From Alphaproteobacteria bacterium UBA3307 (lineage in GTDB: Bacteria > Pseudomonadota > Alphaproteobacteria > RF32 > CAG-239): 27,120 nt of DNA. The DNA lies in NCBI GenBank assembly GCA_002361365.1, contig DEST01000117.1, positions 1-27,120 of the forward strand, read 5' to 3'. A model generated the notes under the pieces. That model did not search any database and was not told where the DNA came from. It saw nothing but the letters and a program-made list of their open reading frames with translations. Within the stretch, counting starts at the first letter, position 1. Every line of letters starts with the position of its first letter. Position numbers and translations under genes: made by a program. This document shows positions 8,341 through 16,160 of this stretch, in pieces.

Positions 8341-10356
8341 CTAAATATTTTCGTCGGAAGATGGTTTGTCGCCGTTTAAATTATCCAAAAATCGGCTTTC
8401 TATTCTGATATATTGTTTCAACAACCACTTAGAATGCATCAACAGCCACACTGAAGCGAGCAACATCAAAAAGATAAATTTTGGATTCTCGGTTAAAAAT
8501 TGGTGTACTGCCGTAACTATAAAAAATGATACAATCAACAACCTGAAACCGGTTAAAATCAATAACAATGGCCGATTGGATTTGCGCGCAAACCATAGTT
8601 CACTGTAAATTTGCGATATTCGGTCTTTAGAAATAATACTTTTTACCGAATCTTTTACCGTATCAGTATTTTCACGCAACATAGATTTAAGATTGTGCGG
8701 CATCATAAAAATGTGTTTTTTAGGCAGCCGCGGCTTATTTATTTCTTCGGTTGTGATTTTTGATTTATTAAAATTTTTCATTATTTTTGCGTACAGATTT
8801 TTAAACTTTGAATCTATGCTAAGCGTATGGATTTTTTGTTTTATTTTAGGAAAAGCCGAAACTTTTTCCAAAGTAGTTTTAAATCCGTTGGCACCGACCG
8901 AAGGCAAAATATTGCGTCCGACTAAACCGGTTAAAAAAGGAGACATCAAAAGCAAGGCAATCAAGGTTGTAAGCCCGCGTGCCGCTAAATTAGGCAGCCA
9001 CGATGCTGCATACGGTCGCACCCACAAATTGACAACAGCTAAAATTGCCGCCAATATAAATGAAAACACAAACGCACGGATAAATGATATTTTAATCAAA
9101 TCAAGCCATAGTTTTTCTTCTGCAGTTTCTTGTTTATGTGATTTTGCATTTTGATTGATGAAAGTAAGCCATTTTTCAGGTAAAGTACGTTCTAATAACT
9201 TTTGTGCCTTTGGGGCAGATTTTATCATAATCGGCGTCAAAAAGGTCGTAATCACAGAAACAGCCACAATAATTGGGTATACAAACCCATCTATTACTCC
9301 CAAACTTTTGCCGAGCGTTGCAATAATAAAAGCAAATTCGCCGACTTGTGCCAAAGAAAATGCACCAGATAACGCTGTTTTTAAGTTTTGACCGGAAAGT
9401 ACAAATCCAAATGTTGAAAAAACCACCATTCCGCATAAAACAACTACAGTAATCACAAAAATCGGATAGGCATAAGTTATGAACATTTGCGGATTTACCA
9501 TCATTCCGACAGTTACAAAAAATACGGCACCAAAAAAATCTTTCAGCGGTTTAATAATATGTTCCACTCGTTCAATTACTCCTGTTTCTGAAAGAATAGA
9601 GCCCATAATAAACGCTCCAAGTGCTGACGAAAAGCCGAAATATACTGCTAAAAACACCATTGAAAGGCAAAGTGCAACCGCCACCAACAACAGCATTTCA
9701 TCATTTACAAAATCTTTAAGTTTGCGCAACGCTGTCGGAATCAAATATATTCCGGTAACAAAGCATAGAATTAAAAATGCCGCCAATTTTAAAATATTTA
9801 ACCCGATTTGGGCTCCGTCTATGGCATTACCAACGGCTACTGCCGGTAATAAAACCAACATTAAAATACCGGCAATATCTTCTATTACCAAAACTCCGAA
9901 TACCAAATCGGTAAATTTTTGTTTTTTGATGTTTAAATCGTCAAATGCTTTAATAATTATGGTTGTTGAAGACATTGAAATCATCGATCCTAAAAAGAAG
10001 CTGTCGGTGGTTGTCCAACCGATGAGCATACCCACATAATAGCCGACAAAAAGCATCAAAAAAATATTCAGCATTGCCGTAATCATAGCTGATTTTCCGA
10101 CTGCCAACATTTTTTTAAAGCTAAATTCCAAACCTAGGCTGAACAGCAAAAAAATAACTCCTATATCCGCCCATAAGCTTAAATTTGCTCTATCCGTCAC
10201 AGTTGGCACCAAATTAAAATACGGACCGGCAAAAATACCGGCAAGTAAATAGCCGAGAACCATCGGCTGCTTTAGTTTTTTAAACAATAGCGTCGTAATT
10301 GCGGCATAAATCGTGATTAAGGTTAAATCAACAATCAGAGGGTGTAATCCGTGCAT
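8341..10356 (-). CDS. CPA2-family cation/proton antiporter (Kef-like, no RCK domain)
   Basis: It is an inner-membrane antiporter exchanging K+ or Na+ for protons. It has 671 residues. The first about 380 form the sodium/hydrogen exchanger domain of 12-13 helices: MVLGYLLAGIFAGPY near 32, SMSSTTIIIKAFDDL near 128, VIEDIAGILML near 156, and GAVFFVTVGMMVNP near 275. Where KefC has QD, this protein has ED. The C-terminal 290 residues are not a TrkA/RCK nucleotide-binding domain; they hold two more hydrophobic pairs (about 425-485 and 600-645) separated by a basic soluble part. The AGGAAG ribosome site fits the ATG at 10356. The ion is not determinable here. Confidence 0.88.
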   Translation of the reverse strand: MHGLHPLIVDLTLITIYAAITTLLFKKLKQPMVLGYLLAGIFAGPYFNLVPTVTDRANLSLWADIGVIFLLFSLGLEFSFKKMLAVGKSAMITAMLNIFLMLFVGYYVGMLIGWTTTDSFFLGSMISMSSTTIIIKAFDDLNIKKQKFTDLVFGVLVIEDIAGILMLVLLPAVAVGNAIDGAQIGLNILKLAAFLILCFVTGIYLIPTALRKLKDFVNDEMLLLVAVALCLSMVFLAVYFGFSSALGAFIMGSILSETGVIERVEHIIKPLKDFFGAVFFVTVGMMVNPQMFITYAYPIFVITVVVLCGMVVFSTFGFVLSGQNLKTALSGAFSLAQVGEFAFIIATLGKSLGVIDGFVYPIIVAVSVITTFLTPIMIKSAPKAQKLLERTLPEKWLTFINQNAKSHKQETAEEKLWLDLIKISFIRAFVFSFILAAILAVVNLWVRPYAASWLPNLAARGLTTLIALLLMSPFLTGLVGRNILPSVGANGFKTTLEKVSAFPKIKQKIHTLSIDSKFKNLYAKIMKNFNKSKITTEEINKPRLPKKHIFMMPHNLKSMLRENTDTVKDSVKSIISKDRISQIYSELWFARKSNRPLLLILTGFRLLIVSFFIVTAVHQFLTENPKFIFLMLLASVWLLMHSKWLLKQYIRIESRFLDNLNGDKPSSDENI

Positions 10357-10510
10357 AAAAATCTTCCTTACTTTATATACTTGTTCTTCTGAAAATATAT
10401 CAACTTATTCAAAAAGACAACTTGTTTTTTTTACATTGCATATTACAAAATAAAACCTATTAACAGATGAAAGGTTTAAAATAATATTTATATTTTAGCA
10501 GAGGAATAAA

Positions 10511-11029
10511 ATGAAAAGATTGTTTTTTATAATAATGATGTTAGCGGGGTGCAATATGAATCACAAAACCACAACGGCCGATATATATGCGGTATCATTA
10601 CAAGGGACGGAACAAAAAATAGGTACGGTACAATTTGCCGACACGACGCAAGGATTATCCGTAAAAACAAATTTAAGCGGATTACCGGCAGGTACTCATG
10701 GTTTTCATATTCATGAAAATCCAAGTTGTGATGCGGCTGCCGATACCAATGGTATAATGCAGCCGGCACAAGCTGCCGGAGGTCATTATGACCCAAATAA
10801 AACCGGTAAGCATCTTGGTCCGGACGGACACGGACATAAAGGTGATTTGCCGGCGCTTGATGTTGCTGCTGACGGTACGGCGAAAACACAATTTTATATC
10901 AAAGACTTAAAAGTTGATGATATTCAAAATCGCTCAATAATTATTCACGCCGGCGGCGATAATTATAAAGATGAGCCGTTGCCTTTAGGCGGTGGCGGCG
11001 CAAGGATTGCTTGCGGAATTATAAAATAA
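10511..11029 (+). CDS. sodC: Cu,Zn superoxide dismutase, periplasmic lipoprotein
   Basis: It converts superoxide to oxygen and hydrogen peroxide in the periplasm. It has 172 residues. The signal peptide ends in lipobox LAGC with C14 as the lipidated residue. Copper ligands are H66, H68, H92 and H146. Zinc ligands are H92, H101, H109 and D112 in the GGHYDPNKTGKH..GHGHKGDLPAL block. C73 and C168 are the disulfide pair, and the C-terminal LGGGGARIACG is intact. GAGGA precedes the ATG. The gene stands alone, followed by a hairpin terminator. A lipid-anchored SodC together with an oxygen-sensitive reductase suggests a microaerobic or host-exposed life. Confidence 0.95.
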   Translation: MKRLFFIIMMLAGCNMNHKTTTADIYAVSLQGTEQKIGTVQFADTTQGLSVKTNLSGLPAGTHGFHIHENPSCDAAADTNGIMQPAQAAGGHYDPNKTGKHLGPDGHGHKGDLPALDVAADGTAKTQFYIKDLKVDDIQNRSIIIHAGGDNYKDEPLPLGGGGARIACGIIK

Positions 11030-11034
11030 AAGCG

Positions 11035-11061
11035 AAAAGAGGCTGAAAAACAGCCTCTTTT
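11035..11061. terminator. Bidirectional terminator between sodC and the 11060 gene
   Basis: AAAAGAGGCTG (11035-11045) pairs perfectly with CAGCCTCTTTT (11051-11061) around five A. The stop codon of the converging minus-strand gene lies at the edge of the right arm. Confidence 0.88.
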
Positions 11062-11563
11062 AATCTAATAATTCGGTTTCTAGGATAATTTTTACCCTGT
11101 ATAGATTTTTTTCACGACGCATAAAAGTGTCTAATACTTGGAACACCCAATCGTTGTCGAAGAAATATACTACCAAGTCGTAATATGCTTCTCCGCGGCG
11201 TTTTTCGGTAACTTCAAACTGCACCACAGAGTGTTTGTCTATAGGAAAATCAAGCTCATATTCAAAAATAACATTGCCTGACATATCATATAAGATAAGC
11301 TCGGTATCTTTATAAAAAGCAATCAAGCCGATTTTTTGATTGAGCGACATTTCGTAGCACACCGGCAGAATTTGCTGCCCATCTTTATACAGCCCGTACA
11401 ACAAACGTGGGGTTTCAGTTTCTTCGTTGGTGATATAGGCCACATCAACGGAATCATAATGTACAAAACGAACATCTTCTATAAAACAGATGTCTTGCGG
11501 AACACCGGCACTTGCAACCGAAAAGCAAGCACACATCATCAGCATAATAATAAAATGTTTCAT
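11060..11563 (-). CDS. Secreted protein of unknown function
   Basis: The product is 167 residues from the ATG at 11563; a TTG two codons further upstream is open but less likely. It has a clear signal peptide (hydrophobic to about 17, cleavage after ASA at 17-19), so it is exported to the periplasm or beyond. The mature part is rich in beta-prone and aromatic residues, with many Tyr, Phe, Asp and Glu, and has two cysteines (in DICFIED and PVCYEM) that could form a disulfide. I do not recognise a family. No clear ribosome site. It converges on sodC and diverges from alaS. Confidence 0.7.
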   Translation of the reverse strand: MKHFIIMLMMCACFSVASAGVPQDICFIEDVRFVHYDSVDVAYITNEETETPRLLYGLYKDGQQILPVCYEMSLNQKIGLIAFYKDTELILYDMSGNVIFEYELDFPIDKHSVVQFEVTEKRRGEAYYDLVVYFFDNDWVFQVLDTFMRREKNLYRVKIILETELLD

Positions 11564-11698
11564 AAGCAAAAAATTTTTAAGTTAATAATTATAGTCTTTG
11601 ATTATTTTTGTACCTTTTTATCCTTTAAGTCAAGATTTTTTGCAAAAATAAATATAGACAAGCAAAAAAGTTTGATATATCCTGTGCGGCAGTGAAAG

Positions 11699-11712
11699 TT
11701 TTAAGCTTAAAA
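11699..11712. promoter_or_regulatory. Palindrome upstream of alaS, possible operator
   Basis: TTTTAAGCTTAAAA is a perfect 14-base palindrome ending 13 bases before the alaS start, just before the AAGGA ribosome site. In E. coli AlaRS represses its own gene by binding a palindrome at the promoter; whether this one has that role is speculation. Confidence 0.3.
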
Positions 11713-11725
11713 TTAAGGATATAAA

Positions 11726-14356
11726 ATGACAATCGGTGTAAATGAAATTCGTAAAACATTCTTGGACTATTTTAGAAAGAATGACCATAAAATAATTCCG
11801 TCGTCGTCGTTGGTACCGGATAACGACCCGACACTGATGTTTACCAATTCCGGAATGGTGCAGTTTAAAAACATTCTGGCCGGTAATGAAACCCGCGATT
11901 ATACCCGAGCGGCAACCGCACAAAAAAGTGTACGCGCCGGCGGGAAACATAACGATTTGGACAGTGTCGGCTACGATGTGCGCCACCATACGTTTTTCGA
12001 AATGCTCGGCAACTTCTCTTTTGGAGATTATTTTAAAGACTGCGCTATTCCGTATGCTTGGGAATTACTGACCAAAGAATTCTGCCTGCCGAAAGAAAAG
12101 CTGGCGGTTACGATTTACCATAATGACGATGAAGCGCACGACATTTGGAAAAAAGTTTCCGGTTTGCCGGAAGACCGTATTATTCGTATTGCCACTAAAG
12201 ACAATTTTTGGCAGATGGGTGATACCGGTCCGTGCGGTCCTTGCTCGGAAATTTTTTATGACCACGGTCCTGAGGTTTGGGGTGGCTTACCGGGAACGCC
12301 GGAAGAAGACGGCGATAGATTTATTGAAATCTGGAATTTGGTGTTTGACCAATTTGAAGATTTGCCAGATGGGTCGCGCATTAACTTAAAGCGTCCGTCG
12401 ATTGATACCGGTATGGGTTTGGAACGTATTGCTGCTATTTTGCAAGGTGTGCATTCTAATTTTGAAACCGATACGTTTCAAAATATCATCAAGGCGATTG
12501 CCGATATTGCCAATACCGACCCGAACGGACCGCTCAAAGCTTCGCATAACGTAATTGCCGACCATTTGCGCGCTATCAGCTTTTTGATTGCCGACGGTGT
12601 TTTGCCGTCCAACGAAGGACGCGGTTACGTCTTACGCCGTATTATGCGCCGTGCCATGCGTCATGCTTATATGCTCGGCGTGAAAGAACCGATGATTTAC
12701 AAACTGTTGCCGACACTGCAAAAAGAAATGGGCGATGCTTATCCGGAACTTTATGCGCGTGAAAATTTGATACGCGAAACTATTGAAATTGAAGAAGAAC
12801 GTTTTGGACGTACTCTGGACAAGGGGCTAAAACTGCTTGATGACGAAGTTGCTAAATTGGCATCTGGAGCTAAGCTTGCCGGAGAAACAGCATTTCGCTT
12901 GTATGATACCTACGGATTCCCGCTTGATTTGACACAAGATGCTCTTAAAAACAAAAATATCGAGGTTGATGTTGACGGATTTAACGCCTGCATGGAAAAA
13001 CAAAAAGCCGAAGCTCGCAAAAATTGGGCCGGTTCTGGCGACGAAGGCGTGGCCAAAGTTTGGTATGGCATTAAAGATAAATGCGGCACCACCGAATTTT
13101 TAGGCTACAACACCTTAAAAGCCGACGGCGAAATTAAAGCTCTGGTACAAGATGATAAAGAAGTAAACGAAATAACTTCCGGCAAATTTGAGCTGGTGGC
13201 AAACCAAACTCCGTTTTATGCCGAGCGCGGCGGTCAGGTCGGCGATATCGGTATGATTACTTCTAAAAACTTTACGGCCAAAGTCGTTGATTGCAAGCCA
13301 AAGTTGAATGATGTATATGCTCACGTGTGCGAACTGCAAAGCGGCACCATTAAAGTCGGTGATTTTGCCAATTTTGAAGTCAACAAAGAAAATCGTGCGC
13401 AAATTTGTGCCAATCACTCGGTAACCCACCTAGCACATAAAGCCTTAAAAATTGTACTGGGTGACCATGTGGCGCAAAAAGGCTCATTGGTTGAAGCCGG
13501 CAGAATGCGTTTTGATATTTCACACCCAAAACAAATTACGGCCGAACAAATCCGTAAGGTGGAAGATATTGTCAACGAACAGATTCGTAATGATTTAAAG
13601 GTCAATACCGTAATAATGAATAAAGACGAAGCGGTTGCCCTCGGCGCAATGGCATTATTTGATGAAAAATACGGTGACGATGTCCGTGTGGTTACGATGG
13701 GAAATGAAAAAACGCCGTTTTCACGTGAATTATGCGGTGGTACACACGTTTGTTCTACCGGCAATATCGGCTATTTTCATATTTTATCGGAATCTGCAGT
13801 TGCGGCCGGTGTACGTCGCTTAGAATGTGTAACCGGTTGCGGCGCGGATTCGTATGTGCGTCATATGGAAGATAAATTACACAAAGTTGCGGCAAGTCTG
13901 AAAACAAATATAAATGATTTGGAAAATCGAATTGCCGGCTTGCTTGAAGAACGCAAAAAACTTGAAGCCGAAATCTTTAACTTAAAAAGAAGTTTAGCCG
14001 GTGGTCAATCTTCGGCTAAAGACGAGGTAGAAACCGTTAACGGCGTAAAATTCGTCGGCAAATTGGTACCTGATGCTCATCCGAAAGAACTAAAGGCGTT
14101 TGTTGATGATATTACGCAAAAAATCGGCTCCGGCGTAGTTGTTTTGTGTTCCGACAAAGATGGCAAAGCCTCGGTTGTGGTCGGTGTCAGCAAGGATTTA
14201 ACCGGCAAGTACAATGCTGTTGACATGGTGCGCGCGGCTGCCGGAATCCTCGGAGGTCAGGGCGGCGGCGGAAGACCGGATATGGCTCAGGCCGGTGGTG
14301 CTGACATTACCAAAATTGATGATGCCATAGCTGCAATCAAACAAATGGTTGCATAA
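11726..14356 (+). CDS. alaS: Alanyl-tRNA synthetase
   Basis: It charges tRNA-Ala with alanine and clears mischarged Ser and Gly. It has 876 residues, full length for bacteria. Domains in order: class II catalytic core with SSLVPDNDPTLMFTNSGM (motif 1 region, about 27-44) and RAGGKHNDLDSVGYDVRHHTFFEML (about 70-95); motif 3 with DTGMGLERI (about 227-235); editing domain with the zinc site HSVTHLAH (about 563-570) and CGGTH (about 669-673); then a coiled coil (about 730-760) and the C-Ala domain ending in GGQGGGGRPDMAQAGG. AAGGA precedes the ATG. A monocistronic gene with its own promoter gap of about 160 bases. Confidence 0.98.
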   Translation: MTIGVNEIRKTFLDYFRKNDHKIIPSSSLVPDNDPTLMFTNSGMVQFKNILAGNETRDYTRAATAQKSVRAGGKHNDLDSVGYDVRHHTFFEMLGNFSFGDYFKDCAIPYAWELLTKEFCLPKEKLAVTIYHNDDEAHDIWKKVSGLPEDRIIRIATKDNFWQMGDTGPCGPCSEIFYDHGPEVWGGLPGTPEEDGDRFIEIWNLVFDQFEDLPDGSRINLKRPSIDTGMGLERIAAILQGVHSNFETDTFQNIIKAIADIANTDPNGPLKASHNVIADHLRAISFLIADGVLPSNEGRGYVLRRIMRRAMRHAYMLGVKEPMIYKLLPTLQKEMGDAYPELYARENLIRETIEIEEERFGRTLDKGLKLLDDEVAKLASGAKLAGETAFRLYDTYGFPLDLTQDALKNKNIEVDVDGFNACMEKQKAEARKNWAGSGDEGVAKVWYGIKDKCGTTEFLGYNTLKADGEIKALVQDDKEVNEITSGKFELVANQTPFYAERGGQVGDIGMITSKNFTAKVVDCKPKLNDVYAHVCELQSGTIKVGDFANFEVNKENRAQICANHSVTHLAHKALKIVLGDHVAQKGSLVEAGRMRFDISHPKQITAEQIRKVEDIVNEQIRNDLKVNTVIMNKDEAVALGAMALFDEKYGDDVRVVTMGNEKTPFSRELCGGTHVCSTGNIGYFHILSESAVAAGVRRLECVTGCGADSYVRHMEDKLHKVAASLKTNINDLENRIAGLLEERKKLEAEIFNLKRSLAGGQSSAKDEVETVNGVKFVGKLVPDAHPKELKAFVDDITQKIGSGVVVLCSDKDGKASVVVGVSKDLTGKYNAVDMVRAAAGILGGQGGGGRPDMAQAGGADITKIDDAIAAIKQMVA

Positions 14357-14371
14357 TAAAGGTAAAAAGAT

Positions 14372-14446
14372 ACGTCATTCTGAGTAAATATTCTGTGTTT
14401 TTAGCTTGTTACAGTAAAAAAATAGGAAATTTATTCAGAATGGCGT
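14372..14446. repeat. Imperfect long inverted repeat downstream of alaS
   Basis: An 18-base arm at 14372-14389 can pair with 14429-14446 using 16 Watson-Crick and two G-U pairs, around a 39-base loop. The arms begin ACGTCATTCTGA, similar to short dispersed palindromic repeats seen in several bacteria. No T run follows on either strand, so it is not a standard intrinsic terminator, though it may end or stabilise the alaS transcript. Confidence 0.55.
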
Positions 14447-14480
14447 GCTTATTATTGCAATTTATTTCTATAAATATTGG

Positions 14481-14759
14481 TTACATAATTCCGCCGGTGT
14501 GTAAACAATAATTTTGGTGTTTTAAATTATAACTCTTAAATACTTCGCAAGTGGCGCACAAACAGCCGTTTGCCTCAAAAATGCAATCACTTTTTTCATA
14601 AGCGCAGAACATTTTTTCATAATGTTCGGTATCATCAAAATTATTCATCAATTTAATAAAATTTTGCGGTGCATTTTTGAGCTTGCAATGATTTGTATAG
14701 GACGGACATTTCATACATAAACATTTGCTCAAATTTTGTAAATTTTTTTCAACTTTCAT
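14481..14759 (-). CDS. Small cysteine-rich protein, DUF2769-like
   Basis: The start ATG at 14759 is chosen because GGGAGAA lies just before it; a longer open frame of 13 extra codons is not supported. The product is 92 residues with ten cysteines: C13, C15, C18 and C25 at the N-terminal end, C52 and C59 in the middle, then C66, C68, C71 and C85. The two blocks CLCMKCPSY and GCLCATCEVFKSY resemble the cysteine-rich DUF2769 proteins, which probably bind metal or an iron-sulfur cluster. That family link is from memory and uncertain. Function unknown; single gene on the minus strand. Confidence 0.65.
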   Translation of the reverse strand: MKVEKNLQNLSKCLCMKCPSYTNHCKLKNAPQNFIKLMNNFDDTEHYEKMFCAYEKSDCIFEANGCLCATCEVFKSYNLKHQNYCLHTGGIM

Positions 14760-14846
14760 TTTTTTCTCCCTCGCGGAGAAAATATGTACGAACGGCAAAT
14801 TTTCAATTAAACTTTTGCATATATAATGTATGTTGAGTTTAAAAAA

Positions 14847-15230
14847 CTATTTTACATAAATCAGTAAAATAAGCAAATATAACACAAAAGTAAGTCCTAA
14901 AGTATATAGTATTAAGGTCAATAACATACTCAATTGCGGATGTTTCTCAATTTGCGCCACCGGCAGATGAATTTGCTTTTGTTTGGCGGCAGAAATGATA
15001 TTTTTAAGTTTATCTTTGCGGCGTAAAATCAAAAACATAGCATAGCAAATAAGCACAATTAAAATACCATAGCCGAGAGGTTCGGCCAATTCGGGAGCAG
15101 CACGCAAACCCCAAAATGCGGAGGCGAGTAAACCTAATATAACTAAAAAGGATATATTTTTTAACACCAGAGGATAATAAGCTATCAACAAATAAGCAAG
15201 CAACACTCCGACAACGATTCGCGCAATCAT
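14847..15230 (-). CDS. Small membrane protein, four predicted helices
   Basis: The ATG at 15230 follows AAGGAG with good spacing, giving 127 residues; a frame nine codons longer would start inside that ribosome site's upstream region. Hydrophobic segments fall at about 3-19, 26-42, 52-69 and 101-124, with a basic loop RRKDKLKNII after the third. No recognised domain and no charged residues inside the helices that would suggest transport. It diverges from the 15353 gene across about 120 bases. Confidence 0.7.
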   Translation of the reverse strand: MIARIVVGVLLAYLLIAYYPLVLKNISFLVILGLLASAFWGLRAAPELAEPLGYGILIVLICYAMFLILRRKDKLKNIISAAKQKQIHLPVAQIEKHPQLSMLLTLILYTLGLTFVLYLLILLIYVK

Positions 15231-15352
15231 TATTTTTTCTCCTTTGTATAGCATCATAACTTTTATTTATTGCAAAAACAATCTTTTTATTAACCTTTTT
15301 TTTAAGCGTCTGGCGTAAACTGTGAAGACACGGCATAAAATAGGATAAAAAA

Positions 15353-15673
15353 ATGGACTCACAGCAAATCATAGAAGATAATTTTGCAGAAAAAAACGAC
15401 AGCTTTTTGTATTTTTTGCATAGTAAATCTATGTTTAACAAAGATTCATTTCGTGCTCTTTATGAGGCGATTCGTGCTACTGCCGAACAAGATGTAGATA
15501 TTAGTCGCACAGCACAAAAAATCGCCATTATTTATGGTCGGATTTTACAATGTTTTTTATATCATTTTGATAAAAACGATACCTACAAAATAATCAATAT
15601 GCCGGAAAACTATAACAAAATTATTGAATTGCTTGAAAAAAGTGTTGAATATTATTTTGTAACCAGAATTTAA
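15353..15673 (+). CDS. Small hypothetical cytoplasmic protein
   Basis: The product is 106 residues, mostly helical by composition, without a signal peptide or membrane segment. It is rich in Asp, Glu, Lys, Tyr and Phe. An AGGAT ribosome site precedes the ATG. The next gene, a Spy-like periplasmic protein, starts 16 bases after its stop with its own strong ribosome site, so the two are likely co-transcribed. No family recognised. Confidence 0.65.
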   Translation: MDSQQIIEDNFAEKNDSFLYFLHSKSMFNKDSFRALYEAIRATAEQDVDISRTAQKIAIIYGRILQCFLYHFDKNDTYKIINMPENYNKIIELLEKSVEYYFVTRI

Positions 15674-15688
15674 TAAAGGAGATAATAA

Positions 15689-16084
15689 ATGCAGATAATA
15701 AAAATTTTGTTGATGGTATTTAGTCTGACTCTGGGCGGTACAATACCGGCACTTTGTGCCTCTGTTAATAGCGATACGGTTTCTGCTCAAGAAATGCCGC
15801 ACAAACATAAGCACCGCAAACCACAACATCATCGCCGGATGAGTATGGCGATGATGGAAGATTTAAACCTTTCTGCCGAACAAAAAGCCAAATGGAAAGA
15901 AATTTCGGCGCAAAAAAAGGCAGAATTGAAACCATTGCGTGCTCAACTTAAATCTTTGCGCGAGCAAGAAATGCAAATCAATAAGAAATATGAGGCAAAA
16001 ATCAAAAAAATTCTAAATGCTGAACAAGCAGAAAAGTATGAATCTATGTTGCCAGAACCACCGGCAAAACCGCGTAAAAAATAA
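15689..16084 (+). CDS. Periplasmic Spy/CpxP-like protein
   Basis: It has 131 residues. A signal peptide covers about 1-24, followed by a His- and Lys-rich stretch (HKHKHRKPQHHRR at about 38-50) that could bind metal. The rest is a charged helical segment with LNLSAEQKAKWKEI (about 59-72) and LNAEQAEKYE (about 107-118), the repeated LTxxQ-type motif of the Spy/CpxP/CnrX family. Members are periplasmic chaperones or metal-stress sensors; which applies here is not known. The C-terminus is basic and Pro-rich. AAGGAGA precedes the ATG. No two-component or sigma-factor gene lies nearby. Confidence 0.75.
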   Translation: MQIIKILLMVFSLTLGGTIPALCASVNSDTVSAQEMPHKHKHRKPQHHRRMSMAMMEDLNLSAEQKAKWKEISAQKKAELKPLRAQLKSLREQEMQINKKYEAKIKKILNAEQAEKYESMLPEPPAKPRKK

Positions 16085-16160
16085 GTTTGTTTTTACCTTT
16101 ACTCGTGGATAATTTTTTTATATATAATATAGGTCAGAATGTTCGGATTAGGATAGAAAA

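Noticed and set aside
9479..10039. 186-codon plus-strand open frame inside the antiporter gene
   Set aside because: Antisense to conserved transmembrane sequence; low-complexity, Ile/Asn/Lys/Thr-rich translation with no ribosome site.
10380..10400. Possible FNR site upstream of sodC
   Set aside because: The left half does not match TTGAT at the required spacing.
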